NCBI RefSeq assembly: GCF_000471905.2
Contig: NW_006499801.1
Coordinates: 357,536-421,535, forward strand
Direction: 5' to 3'
Length of the DNA: 64,000 bases
Source: Amborella trichopoda
Lineage: Eukaryota; Streptophyta; Magnoliopsida; Amborellales; Amborellaceae
The notes beneath the pieces are model-generated. The model was not told where the DNA came from. It saw nothing but the letters and a program-made list of their open reading frames with translations, and did no database searches. Below, one piece after another: positions 48,301 through 60,832 of the stretch; positions within the stretch are counted from its first letter, which is position 1, and every line of letters starts with the position of its first letter. Both the position numbers and the translations under genes were made by a program.

Positions 48301-49498
48301 GTTTGGTTCACCTGATTTTATTAGAGAGCTAAAGAGTATGTTAGGGAACTAGGCAATCCAGACTGGCCTTATCTCTTGGTTCCTACACATTATATTAGTT
48401 TTATTTCCTTTCCTCTTCTTTTTTTTTTTTCCAATTTTTTTATTCTTTTGGATGTGGCACTAGAAAATCGACCCAATTCTGCACAAAATCAGACCTAACT
48501 AGGAAGCCTCATAGCTGACCCACCATGTTTGCAACCCTGCACCATATGATTGTCAAAAAGCTAGGTTTGGACATGGAAAAGCAGAGCCCGAGCCCTGCCT
48601 GAGGTACAAGGCTCGGGCCAAAACACATGGCCAATTGTTTTTGGCCTTGTCCAGGTTGTAGCCCAAATAGGGATGGTTGAGCCTAACCCAAAACCTTGCC
48701 TGATTCAGACCTTGACCCTGGCATGAACTTGGACTCAATCAAGTCTAGTCTAGCACTGTTGGACCCATGCCCGACCCACGAAGTCTTGGGTTTGGGTTTA
48801 GACCTGGACCTGGTCAGATCGACTCTACCAATTTTGTTAAATATGCTAGAATTTGAAGATGCGCTTCGCATGCCACCCTAAACATGCATTAGTGGGTTAG
48901 TGAGAAGGTAGAAATGATAATTATTTATGCAGGTGCGGCACAAATTAGTTAGTGGATGGGCCATTGACTGCCCTCCAAAATTATAGTTACAGTTGCACCG
49001 TACGATGCCAAACTCTCTTGGTTTATATCCAAGATAATATGAAAGGAAGTGGGGGCATACAAACTGAAATAACACTCCAATTAAATAAATGATTAATGAC
49101 GTTATTGATGGTCATGATACATAAACACGAGCTCATTTGTTTCATCGGAATGCGCTTTCTAGAGGCACTGAGAAAGCTTTATGTTTGTTAGGGAAACGCT
49201 TTCATGCTCAAATAAGCATGAAGCAGCTTTCTCACCCAAATAGATTGAAAGTGTGGGAACGTGGGCTTACGTCCTTCTCATGAAACAAACATGGAAAAAG
49301 TAGTAGTCCTTTCCTGCGACGTCAAATCGCATTATCTTCGAATTACAGCGCCCCATGTCAATCTTATTGTATGTTACTTATCAAAGCACTTGAGGTTTTT
49401 TCTAGATTACGAATCCCTTTGGCTACTTCGGACAAGAAATTCCACTAATTCCTCGTGCTTTAAGCCATTTTAAAAATGGAAAAAAAGGCCCTAAGTTT
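45376..49498. other. AT-rich spacer
   Basis: No gene recognised. It holds low-complexity A/T tracts (45440-46650), a 33-bp tandem duplication at about 47493-47559 (core gagagcactgagctcttgta), and a patch rich in cccgagcc/gggttt words at 48570-48830 of the kind seen in degenerate transposons. Short open frames there have no family features. Confidence 0.5.
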
Positions 49499-50966
49499 TG
49501 TTGGAATTTGTTGGGCTCTCCCAATTAAAGCCCTATCGTACGAATGCAGATAGGCGTAGCGGAATGCTGATATATGAGTAAAAAATACGCCAATAACCGA
49601 TGCATGTATGAGTGAGAAAACATGCAAATAAAGCCACTAAATAAATAAAACTTATGGGCACTGATATTTATGTTGTTCATAATTTCAAGTTATATCTACA
49701 GGAGAAAGAGACAGATCCCACTATTCAAAATAATAGTCATAAGGTCTTCCAAGAAACAAGCTTTTTTGGCCTCACTCATTTCTTCTAGAGAATTTCTCTC
49801 TCTAGGGTTTTTCTTTGAGGTTTTTCTCTATCTCAAAGGTTTCTTTTCTTTTCTAGAGACTTTCACTTTCTAAAAGAACATGTTTTCTTTCTCTCCCTCT
49901 TGGTTCTCTTCTCTTTCTTTTCTCTCTCTACCAATAAAAAACGGTTTAAGAAGATGATTACTTGCTCTCTCTTATCTTATTCTTTTTCTCTATAAAAAGA
50001 ATGGTAAATTTTTCTCTTCTTCTTCTCTCTCAGATAAAGATAACTCGCTCTCTTCTTCGTCTCTCTAAGAGAAGACTTTCTGTATCTTTTGATACACCAA
50101 GAGAGGTACACCCAAAGAAGTTGCCCGGCTTTGGTTAAACACCAACACAAACCACCCACGTGAGGATTTATTATGATATGTTCTCTCTCTAATATAGATA
50201 GGGTAGAGTCTTTAACCACCTTATTTATCGGTGAAATCTTTGATCACCTTATTTATCTTTCTTTCATTTCATGTGGGGATCACATAAGGATATCACCTTA
50301 GAATAAATCCTTCAACCTCCTCACATTCTTACCTTTGTATTAGCCAATAGAATAAGACCATTATAAAAGAAATATCCCATAACCTCCTAAAAGGTTGCTC
50401 ATCTCTATACTTTTGAAGTAAGAAATAAGAGAAAATATATACCAATAGTAATCATCACGTGAAACTTCCCATATTTCATGGGATAATGACTTGGTCAAGA
50501 AGTCATCTTTTCAAAACTGCATTAAAGCAAGATGATTTCCATTGGTGCCCCTCCCTCATGGGATGGGACGCCCAACAGAATTATCATATATTTATTCAAT
50601 AAATGAATTAGGGAAAAATATACAATGAGGCCATTTACCATTGATACAAGATGGTTATAATTAATCTTGGCCATTTATTGTGAAATTGGATGGTTGCATT
50701 TATTCCATTGATCAAACTCAAACTTCAAAAGAAATTTTCTTGAACTTCATGACACACTCAAGCTATCAAATTTCACATCGGATGGTTGCAAGTAATTGTG
50801 ACCTCCTTATATCAAAGATAAATGCTCTCATTGTAAACAATCCCATGAACTAGGATGCTTCGCTTGCACTCATGATCTTTGTTGTGTGCATGGTTTTATT
50901 TTTGTGTTTCCGATTGTGTAAGGGGTGTTTGTTATGAGTGTGCATTTTCCATTGCGCGACTCAACA
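49499..50966 (+). repeat. Left LTR of a Ty1/copia relic
   Basis: Starts TGTTGGAATTTG and ends CAACA two bases before a primer-binding site. TGTTGGAA is a common copia LTR start. It includes CT-rich tracts (49790-50060). No target duplication or right LTR was found, so the start coordinate rests on the sequence motif. Confidence 0.6.
50618..50844. mobile_element. Foldback (MITE-like) element, family A, copy 6
   Basis: Starts atatacaatgaggccattta and ends atgctctcattgtaaac. Inner segment agctatcaaatttcacatcg is nearly identical to copy 5. It sits inside the copia LTR. Confidence 0.75.
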
Positions 50967-50968
50967 AG

Positions 50969-50980
50969 TGGTATTAGAGC
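50969..50980 (+). other. Copia primer-binding site
   Basis: TGGTATTAGAGC, one mismatch from the initiator-tRNA-Met complement TGGTATCAGAGC, directly after the LTR end. Confidence 0.7.
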
Positions 50981-50984
50981 AAGG

Positions 50985-51660
50985 TTTGCAATTTTGGGTG
51001 CTCGGCTTGAAAGATTGGAACATTGGAACCAAATGAAACATGATTGTCATGGCAGACAATGGGAGCATGCTGGCTGGGATTGAGAAGCTCGGTCACCACA
51101 TCTACATCGACTGGCAATCCTGCATGAGGTTGTATTTGCAAGGGCAATATCTCTAGGAGACGGTGAATGGTAGAGACATTATCGCATCGGTAGTGAAAGT
51201 TGCGAATGGAAATCTTACTGAAGTGGAAGATTTGAGTCGGTAAGTGCTGGAATTTTTGATCTAGAAGGAGGCCATGAACCACATTAGAGATACAAAAACA
51301 CCAAATGAAGCATTGGATGTTCTCTCGTCTTTGTTCTATCAAGCAAACAATACCTGATTGCAGCTATTGGAGAATGTGCTTAGTTCGTTGACACATGATT
51401 CACTTTCGATTTCTCTATATTTTATGAATGTAAAGAACCTGCGTAACGAGATCGCCCAACTTGATGAGAAGTCACAGATCGAATAAAGCCGGGTGCAAGA
51501 GTTGATCATCAGTGGGCTAAGACCCGAATTCAGTGGGTTCTTTACCGCAATTCAATGTTGGCCCACACAAGCCACAAGAGAATCTCATAATGAACCAAGA
51601 GTCTCTAGCAAGATAGATGGTGAGGAAAGTCGGAACCCGCTCTTTCCCTCTTTACTATTC
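50985..51660 (+). pseudogene. Ty1/copia gag (UBN2-type) remnant
   Basis: Translated across stops on the plus strand: WQSCMRLYLQGQYL, then TVNGRD, LQLLENVLSSLTHDSLSISL, YFMNVKNLRNEIAQLDEKSQ, and ISGLRPEFSGFFTAIQCWPT. These are the copia gag landmarks (LYLxGQxLWexVnG, LQLLENEL, YFxKVKxL, GLRPEF, vQGWP). At least four in-frame stops. No protease, integrase or RT follows, so the element is cut off near 51680. Confidence 0.8.
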
Positions 51661-52999
51661 CCTTAAGTTGCAGCGCAAGAAAATGTCACGACCTTATCTT
51701 AACCCATTTCTCACCGCCACTTCTCTCAATAATTGTTGTAATCAATTTATTATAATTATTATTAATGACTAATAATAAATTAATTATTGTAAATTAGTAT
51801 TAAAACGTTGAATATATTATAATACTTAGAAAGTAAGAATTCCGATAATAATTAGAGATAACATAGTATTAGGGTATAGGTGTAAATTATATTTAGAATA
51901 TTCAATTTTATATTAAAAATACATATATATTGAGTATGAATAAAGTAATGGAAAAGTATCTTGTCCACATCACGTGGACGGGGGGAAAGGTACAAAATCA
52001 CCCTTTCAATGGTTGAGATCTCATATGACCATATTCAACAGTCGAAAATTAGTTTCTCATATTTTATTTCTTATTTTGTATTTAAAAATATGTTTATATG
52101 AATTAGGGAGTGTAGGTGTGCCACGACCTCGCTCCTTGCCGCCCAATATCAAGACATATTACCAAATCAAAATGGATTATATGGCCAGATTGACAACCAA
52201 AAAATACACTGCAAAATAGAGCTTCAACACAAGAAGGGGTAAGGAACCCCAAACATGACCACCAGGGCACGCCATTCCAATCATGACTGACTATCACTCT
52301 GCATGGAGGAAAAAATAACAAAGCGAGCTGTAAAGCCCAGTAAATAAGATCTAGGTACCATTCTTTCATACCTACAAATATTCTGTCATTTCAATAATCA
52401 TGGTTTTATGCAACTATTATAAAACATGGAATCATGTGTCAAATTCATATTTAAACAGACGTATCATGCATGATTTATTTCATGGTGAAGTAATAACTAA
52501 TCAAATTAATCAGATATTATTGTAATAAGAAGCTGATCAAATCATTCAGACTTGAGCACCATAATAGATTAAAACATTTAGGCATGTATGTAACAAGCAT
52601 AATCAAGATCAAGAGATACCAACTAACTCTTGAAGTAGAAGCCCTACCCATCGGGTCAATCAAATCCTAACGCGTAGAGCCTCTACCATTACAACCAGAA
52701 GAGAAGCACCACCAATGGGTAAATCCATTGCGTAGTGCCTCACACATGCACACAACCCCATTGTAATGTGGTTCAAAAATTGATAGACACTGACATTGCA
52801 AGACACAACTCACTCTTCTGACAAGAGGGCGCTATGCTACCAAATGGGTCCCAATGAGTAGTACCTCACAAAGTTTTGGGGGAGCGACTACCTAAACACA
52901 CACACTTTGAACTCTCATCCTATGATAAAGAGCGGGGAAAAACCACAGCTGCTGGCACAAATATCTCATCAGATCATAACAAGAGTATATATCCATACG

Positions 53000-53420
53000 C
53001 ACATATCTTATCAGACGCATGTTACTATGCGTAGATCATATAACAGAAGCATGTCTCCATGCACACATATCTTATCAGAAGCATGTTACCATGCATAGAT
53101 CTTATAACAGAAGCATGTCTCCATGCACACATCTTATCAGAAGCATGTTACCATGCATAGATCATATAATAAAAGCATGTCTTCATGCATACATATTTTA
53201 TTGAAAAGAATGTTATTGTGCATATATCATATAACAGAAACATGTCTCCATGCACACATATCTTATCAAAAGCATGTTACCATGCATAGATCATATAATA
53301 GAAATATGTCTCCATGAACACATATCTTATCTAAAACATGTTATCATACATAAATCATATAACAGAAGTATGTCTTCATGCACACATATCTTATCGAAAG
53401 CATGTTACCAATGTCATATT
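53000..53420. repeat. 64-bp tandem array of two 32-bp half-units
   Basis: About six to seven units. Half-units are atcatataacagaagcatgt followed by ctccatgcacac, and atatcttatcagaagcatgt followed by taccatgcatag. A degenerate tail reaches about 53660. Confidence 0.9.
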
Positions 53421-55051
53421 AGAATCATATAAAAAACATATTGTCATACACATATCATATAATAGAGGCATATCATGAATAATTAGGAGCATGTCACATA
53501 ATTATTCTTATCAAGAGGTATATCACCTAATTGACAAGAGTCACGCTTCTTATGCACACAAATCATATCAGAAGTATGTCATACATAATAAGTATCGTCT
53601 CAAAGGCGTATCAGGTACAACAATTAGCATCTTACTTATACACATGCACTATATCAAGATGTGACGAGGGTAGGGTCCAATCCCGCTAAATTTTTTGGAC
53701 TTCCAAAGTGAGCACAATGTGCTTATTTGGACATAACTTTAAACTTATCTAACATTAAATTATGAGATTTATTCCAAATAAAATAGACTCAAAATTATAC
53801 AAATCTTGTTCAAGAATAAGTACAAAATTATCGACCTAAATGGGTCTATTCACTTGATCCTCCGGGAGTGAACTTTCTGCCCTGCAGCAGAAACCACAAT
53901 TGAACACCCTCTAGTAAAAAGGCCCTAACATTCGTAATATATGGAATTTACTCATAAGGTATAGCTTTGTGAAAACTAGACTTAGAAATGTGCAACTTTC
54001 ATGTGGGAGTAACATTAGAAAATAGACCGAGGCTTGTCAAACTATATGATTCTTCTGGGGGTAACTTATGTTCTATGCAGTAGAAACTACATAACATATT
54101 ATACTAGAAAAATAATCATTACTCTCGGACTACAGTGAGTGTCATAATGATACCAAAAACAAAATTTATCTAGACTCATTTATCTAACATTTCAAAGTGG
54201 TTTCATCCAATTCTAGTCAATTCTGGTCAATCAAAAGATTCACATAGAGGCATGTCAAATCCTTGGATTTTTAGCTCACAGATCTGGCATGCTTCCGCAA
54301 ATAGTTAGTAGCTTTCAAATTACATGATATATTTACAAGTGGTCTTTTCCATGTGGAAATACATTCAACATCCTACTGACCCACCAAGATTCATGGTCTA
54401 ATGTAAGGTTTAAGGTACCCTAACAATTACTCAAACATGGACCACAATTCTGGAAATCAGAATACATTTTAACAGAATTTTAGTAAGCATTCACCCACAC
54501 TCACATACACATACACTTGAATTTTACATTTAAATTAAGTAAAGAAACATGTATTAATATAAGAATAAAACCATAGAAAACTAATTCTGCTTTCTTTACT
54601 CCAATCGAAATCCCTAAGATGATTCGAGCTTCAAGTAGATTGGATTCAAGCTTCAAAGATTTAAGGCTTATGGGGTTAATGAGCTTGGTGGAGTTTAATG
54701 GCTAAGGGAGAAGAAGAAAAATAAGGGGAAAAGATGGGTACGTGAGGGAGTGAAGGATTGAGGAGAGCAAGTAAAACCTAATTATTAGTGGATGGGGGGT
54801 ATATATAAGCATGATGCAGCAAGGTGACATGTTGGTAGAGGTCATGTAAGTTATGTATGTATAATATCTCATCATATAGTTATGTCATGTGTATTAATGT
54901 ATTAATGTGAGTATGCATATCATGGCATGTATTATGCATTCATGTGGTCATATTTCATGTGTTAATATTATCATGTAATTATATATTTTTGTGTCATGCT
55001 ATCATACTGTTATGGAGTCATGCATGGGGAACACAATGATAGGGTGGGAGC

Positions 55052-55507
55052 ATGCATGTGCCACATGGCACTCCAATGATTATGTATGAGGAGAGAAAAT
55101 GCATACATGAGGAACATCATGATAGGGGTGGAAGCATGCATGTGCTACATGACACTCAAGTGATTATGCATGAGGAGAGAGAATGTATGCATGAGAAACA
55201 CAATGATGGGGGTGAAAGTACGCATATGTCACATGACACTCAATTGATTATGCATGAGGAGAGAGAGTGCATGTGTAATCATGTGCATTGGGATGAGAGT
55301 CATGCACATAAGAGTTTGTGTATGCATGGGGATACGTGCACGATGCATTGGGATGCGTACGAAAAAATATTTGAGGTACGACTTTTTGATGGTAGCTTGG
55401 GTCTGAGCGATTTTCGTACTGTCAGAAAATTCGCAATCCCCATAATAACACGATACCACTCAAAACTCAAGACAAAGGTTATCCAACAAATCGAAAAGGA
55501 ACTCTGA
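55052..55507 (+). repeat. 84-bp in-frame repeat with open frame
   Basis: Two and a half units of 84 bp (28 codons). The plus frame repeats MH-x2-H-x-T then IMxEERxCMHE at 28-residue spacing and stays open for 151 codons before TGA at 55505-55507. The composition (His, Met, Glu) and repeat origin argue against a real protein; no domain is recognised. Confidence 0.55.
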
Positions 55508-55990
55508 GGTAAGCACTAGTAGGAAACGATTAAAGATGTAAACAATATCAATGATCGAAAAAGTCCTGGACCTTATAAAGTGTAGTTTTACAAATATAAC
55601 TAAATAAAAATTATAAAAATATTTTAAATAAAATAACTAAAATACCTCTAAATTTATTTTGGTTGATATTTTTTATTTAAAATGTTTTTGTTATTATATT
55701 CAGTTTTACTTATGAAAATGGCCTAAACCAAAATTTCAGATCAGTATTATTTTTAAATAAAAATAAAAAATAAAAAATGATTTTCATTATTGGCCCTATG
55801 ATTAACGTGGTTCAATTTGAACCTCTAAAAGGTGCATGAGCACCATTTAAGCAATACCAACCGGTAAATGAAATATGCATTAAGATGTAAAACTTAATTT
55901 CATTAATTAGAATTATTATTCAGAGACCCTACAAAAGTAATAATAGTTATAATTAATTTATTATAATTATTAATTACGAATAATTAATAA

Positions 55991-58600
55991 CAAATAAAGC
56001 TGAGATATGAAAAGCAGTAAGCTAGCTAACCTCATGTTCCACAAGATGAAGGGGAATGATCATGTGTGTGTGTTTTAAATATGTTTATGTGAATCTCGGA
56101 CTGACTCGCTAGTGGCTCTTAAGTGGCCTTTTTCTCGAGTGTTTTGCCGATGTTGTCTCTGCATTGCAAATAATAACAAGACGCAAAGGGAAAATGAACG
56201 GGAGAAGAGTGAGAGATACGAAAAGAAGAGCAAGCGAACCAGTGGCCCTAACGTCTTGGTAGAGATCTCCTTTTACAGCTTCCATGGAGAAAAAGGAAAA
56301 AAAACCTTTATTCCCTGCTCTGTGATAAGAAGATGTTGCAATCTCGATGGGTTAGCCTCTAGGATCTATCAGGCTCATCATCCATGACCGGAAGTGGCAT
56401 CGATATGATGGATCATCATCTCATAAAAAAATAAATACAAAAACTGAAAAGGTTTTAGGGTTGAATCAGCATGGATAGAGATGGGGTTACGAGAATTCCT
56501 CTAATAAATCATTTTCAGATCATGACTTGCTGTTTCTCTCTCTAGATTCTCCCCCATTCCATGGCGATGGAGATCAAAGAATGAGATGCTGTGCCTTCCG
56601 ATCGTTCTCTGTCGAGTGCAATTCCAGCATTTATATGACCATCTTCATTAGTTTTGGGGCAATACTCTGTTTTTTATTTCTATCAATTTCTCTCAAAAAC
56701 TCTAACCGAGGGATTGTCCTCCAATGTAGGAAAAATCGAATCTAAGGGCTAGAAGCTGTTCAACCGGCCTAACCAAACAAGTCCCAGGCGGTAAAAAAAA
56801 AAAATTATAAAGCACATTGAAATAAAGTTGAAACTAATGAAAAAAAATGAATTTTAAAAAATCGATTTGTGTAGAAAGGTATTTTTTAAAATTTTAAAAA
56901 TATAAAAAAATATAAAATTATGTATTAAGGGCCAATTTTTTTTTCAATCTTTACCAAAATGATAAAAAACATATAAAAAAAAAGTATTACAAACAAAATC
57001 TCTTATTTTTTAAGATTTTATATATTATTTTTTATTTTTTTAAAATACCTAGGCTATTCTCCAAAACCACTTGAAACTGGAATAATCGACGATTCCGATC
57101 CAACAGGGGGGTTAGAATTTGAACCGCACAATTTTTCCTACACTGTACTGCTGTGTAGATGGATTCTCAATATGGAATCATAATGAAGGTTTTGCTGTAG
57201 AGTAGGGAAGATAAATGACTGTACATTGCATATGGGAGAACGAGAGATTAAGTGCTGGTGTAGAATATTGAGGGTCAGAGATGGCAGGTAGCAGATTAGA
57301 TTACAGAAAAGATGGGAGCGTGTAGAGAGAGTGTGGGTATTGGGTGCAGGAAAGAGAAGTAGAAGGTGTCTGTTGAACGGAGAGAAAGAGAGAGCGGGGG
57401 TAAATATATTTTAAAAGACTGGGAAAAATATTTCAGGATAGGATGATAACCAGCTTTACTCGACTCACTCTCTTCCCAGCCCATCTCCTCACCAATTGAA
57501 ATAAGCTACTAACCCTACCCGAGGTTTTAGATTTGCTGACTATGTTGTTAGAGGGAAAATGGAACTCACCAAATCAAAAATTGCAATTCGGAAAAACCTT
57601 TACATCGATCCTCTCGACTTGAACATTATGATTGTAAAAAAAAATTAGAATTTTAAGCTCTAAAAATAGTGTATATTCTAACAAATTACCTAGACCACAC
57701 ATTTCTATCCTTGTTAGAGAGATAGAGAGATGTAATCAGGGTCCCTTACTACCATAGTTTGCAAGTCTCCATTTAAAACACGATTTTTTCAAAAAATCTG
57801 AAATCCGTTTAGAACTCTGACTTTTTCAAAAAATCTCCAACAAATCGCGATTTTTTCATGGAACTGATATCAACCCGTATTTTATCTTTTTTCAAAAAAA
57901 CTTATTCTCTATAACTTTATTTCTTTATTAACTTAATATTATTGACTTTTTATTTAAAGAAAAACAAATTAATAGTACGAGTAAATTAAGAATCTTGATT
58001 TAAAATAAAAATCCATAAAACGCTTCGCCAATAACTTCTCTTAAAAAAAGTATGACAAAAAATTACAAACAATATATTCCCCAAAAAACAAGATAGCATA
58101 ACAATCGTATTAGAAGACTAATACAATGAAAAATGTTTTTTTTTCTTCTTTAAACCCAATGCATCCTTATAAAGAGCATTTGTTGTGAGATTAGAATCTG
58201 CTTCGAGACTTTGTATAATAAAGATTTAAGCAGCTAGGAATTCAGCGTGAGATTCGAATTTACTTAAATATTTTGTTGCTTTTTTTATATATAGAGAAGT
58301 TTGATTAATTTTATTTTTTTAATTTTTATTTCATTGGTGTATATAAGATAGCATTTTGAACGGACAACTGTTTTTCGTATTTGAGTATGTATTTTGTTTT
58401 ATTTAATTGCAATCGGGGTCGAAAACAAGGGAAAGCCTGGGACTTGCTGGGATATGGCCATTAATAGGGTGCGGAGAAAAGAAGGGCAAAGGCTCGGACT
58501 TTTCTATGGACGTAGTTTTCACCTGTTTGATAACAATATAACTGAGAACTTATGTTTTCCCATTCCACTGTTCCATTAAGTAATGTGGCGGACCATCGGA
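55991..58600. other. Spacer without recognised genes
   Basis: A 91-codon open frame at 56112-56387 and one at 56527-56745 show no clear family. AT-rich runs occupy 56790-57060. A CT-rich minus-strand tract at 57484-57296 looks like UTR or promoter DNA but leads to nothing identifiable. Confidence 0.45.
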
Positions 58601-58639
58601 GCCCCTGAGCTGCAACATTTTTTAGAAGATTGGAAGTTA

Positions 58640-58781
58640 AAACCCTTGTTCAGTCCAACCGACCATTGCTGCTCGGCCCACAGAGACACAGCCCCGTAAC
58701 TTCTCTTCTCCTCGCCGCCCCGCCCCGCCCCGCCGAAAGTTCACCCTCTCCTTGTCGCTCTAGCCATCCAGGAACCGAGGT
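58640..58781 (+). promoter_or_regulatory. Candidate promoter/5' UTR exon with GC-box cluster
   Basis: A GC-rich island in AT-rich surroundings with three overlapping ccgcccc boxes near 58717-58736, a pyrimidine-rich leader, and a good donor (aaccgag/gtacgc at 58781). This looks like a 5' non-coding exon of a plus-strand gene whose coding part would lie beyond. No coding exon was confirmed in the window. Confidence 0.35.
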
Positions 58782-59589
58782 ACGCTCATCCATCTCTCCC
58801 TCTTTCTCTCTTGGTCTTGGTGTCCTACAATTTTTGAGACCGGCTTTTCTCAGCCTCATTTTGTGTTGCCTCTAGATATTATTGAATCTTCAAATGGGTT
58901 TGAGTCTCTCTCTAGAACTTTGAGATGGTTTTGATCTATCTCTCCGCATTGTGGTTGGAGGTTTCATTGATCTCTCTCTAGAAGTTTAACAGGGTTTTAC
59001 ATTTGAGAATACCCTAATCTAATTTTCGGTTTTTCTGTTAAAGAGATTATACGGAATATTAATACCCAACTTTAACATGGTCAAGTTCGTCTATTCTACT
59101 CATTTAACTGAAGAATCATTCACATGTTTGTTGTCTAGTTTCTTAGTTTTTTTGTTCAACTTTTCTGCATTTTTGGTCTTTTTACCATGAGTGGAATTTT
59201 TTATTTTTTATTTTTTACTTGTAAGTTAACTGTTGTATTGAATGGCATGCCGTTCATCCATGAATGGCCTTGCTCATATTGGTAATTTAATTTAATTTTT
59301 TCACTGTGTTGTGAGGTTGATTCTTTTTTGCCTCTTTCGGAGTGCTGTTCATTTGCTTCGTTTGCCATTCTTTTTTTAATATGTTGTTGAGGATGAGGAG
59401 GAATTCTATCGTGTGTTTTGGTGGTGTGATCTGATTCTAGTTTTTAATGATCTGCTAATAGTTGGCAACCTCGTTGATATGTTATTCATCTATTTTTTGT
59501 TTGATTGCTTGGCTATTTTTGTAATTTTTCGCATCTTAACATTTGCAAGTTTAGGTTTCAAATATATCCAAAACTATGAGCTGATTTCA

Positions 59590-59800
59590 AAATATACATT
59601 TTGCGCATCAAATCAATGAAATACATAATCAAAAGTTAAAACAAGTTGTTTTGTGCTTTCCCACTACTAAACTGATGAAAGTAGCAGCACCACAGTTTAT
59701 GAAACAGGGTTTCACTTTCTTCCCATATTCCAGGAAAGCTAGCAGCAGAGAGAATCACAAGGTTATTGCAGAGGAAGTTATCAAATGCAACCTTAGTGCT
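59590..59800. repeat. Dispersed repeat, copy 1
   Basis: Shares order and words with 62500-62720: a cattttgcgcatca/cattttacacata start, aatcaatgaaatacataatc versus aatcaataaaatatataata, then agcaccacagttta versus agcaccatagttta, and a related ggaaag(c)tagca stretch. Diverged. Confidence 0.6.
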
Positions 59801-59805
59801 GCAAA

Positions 59806-60832
59806 GTTGTTGAATGGTTTCAACCACCAAGAAAATGGCTCTCGTTTTAATCCCCGCACCACATTACAATGCCCCCATAAATTCCCCATCCAACCCTCTC
59901 TCTCTAAAAACAAGCAAAGTGCTGTTCTTCACCTGCAAATTTATGGTCTCTTTGCTTAATCTCTATCATCTTTGCATACATAATTCTTAGAGCTTGTATG
60001 CTCTGATATATAGGCAGTGCCTCCTGGTTTTGGATGAATTAGGGTTTGGGATCTGGGAAATGGGACCTAGTGGTCACAAAGCTATTGGATATTGGGAATT
60101 TCAGGGTCTTAAGTTTTAAGAAAATAAGGTTTGGTTTGTGGATTAGTTTTTTTGTTGTTGAGAGATTTATTTTTTCAGTGATTTCAATTTGGCATTTTTG
60201 TATAATCCTCTTGGTGATTTCAGAGTTTCTGATTTTAGGGCTTGCATGCTGATAAATCTATGGGAAATGTATTGCATTTCATGATGAACGAGGATTCAGG
60301 GGTTGTAAAGATTTCCCCTTCTCCCCCACACCCCCCCCCCTGAATTTTCAGGAAATAAGTTGATCTTGCTGCAAAAAAAATAAAAGGAAATCATACAGTT
60401 TAAATTTCTTGCTGCAATTTATATGTTTGGATCTTCTGATATTATGATTCTTCATTTTATGGCTCTATTTTGGATATAAATTTTACCACCCATGTTTTTA
60501 GTTATGCCACTCAATTTATGGGTGGAGATACTACCCCTGAGCTGTTTTATTTTTGTCGCACAGTTTAAATTCTTTGCTGCAACTTACGGGTAGTGTATTA
60601 GGATCCAAATAAGGATTCTCGTTCCTTTTTCCTTTTATCTTTTGTTTTTGAGATGTTTTATATATATTTTTCTCTGTTGTGCCCAATAAAGAAACTTCAT
60701 TGAATTTTTTTGATTGGATGAATGAAGTTACTTTATTTAGTGTGGTTGGGAAATACTAGTAGCTCTTAGGCCTCTACTTTGTTTTGGTTTGGTTTGAAAG
60801 TGTAAATTGATATACTATCATGTGTTTGCAAC
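59806..60832. repeat. About 1-kb tandem duplication, unit 1
   Basis: Starts gttgttgaatggtttcaacc and ends tatcatgtgtttgcaac. Contains aaccctctctctctaaaaac and ttttaccacccatgttttta. It is followed directly by unit 2. Confidence 0.88.

Larger units (their letters stand above)
51682..55990. mobile_element. Probable LTR-derived non-coding block
   Basis: Begins TGTCACGACCTTATC, a typical Ty3/gypsy LTR start, exactly where copia gag ends. An AT-rich segment (caatttattataattatta) near 51738 recurs in similar form near 55940. On the minus strand a ttatatataccccc box near 54798 precedes a leader-like CT-rich stretch (54780-54660). No coding domain is found. The structure and ends are uncertain. Confidence 0.4.

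Noticed and set aside
56112-56387. 91-codon frame ending SRIYQAHHP, similar to SRIHQAHH in LINE 1 ORF1 region
   Set aside because: The match is too short and the rest shows no LINE landmarks; a chance match cannot be excluded.
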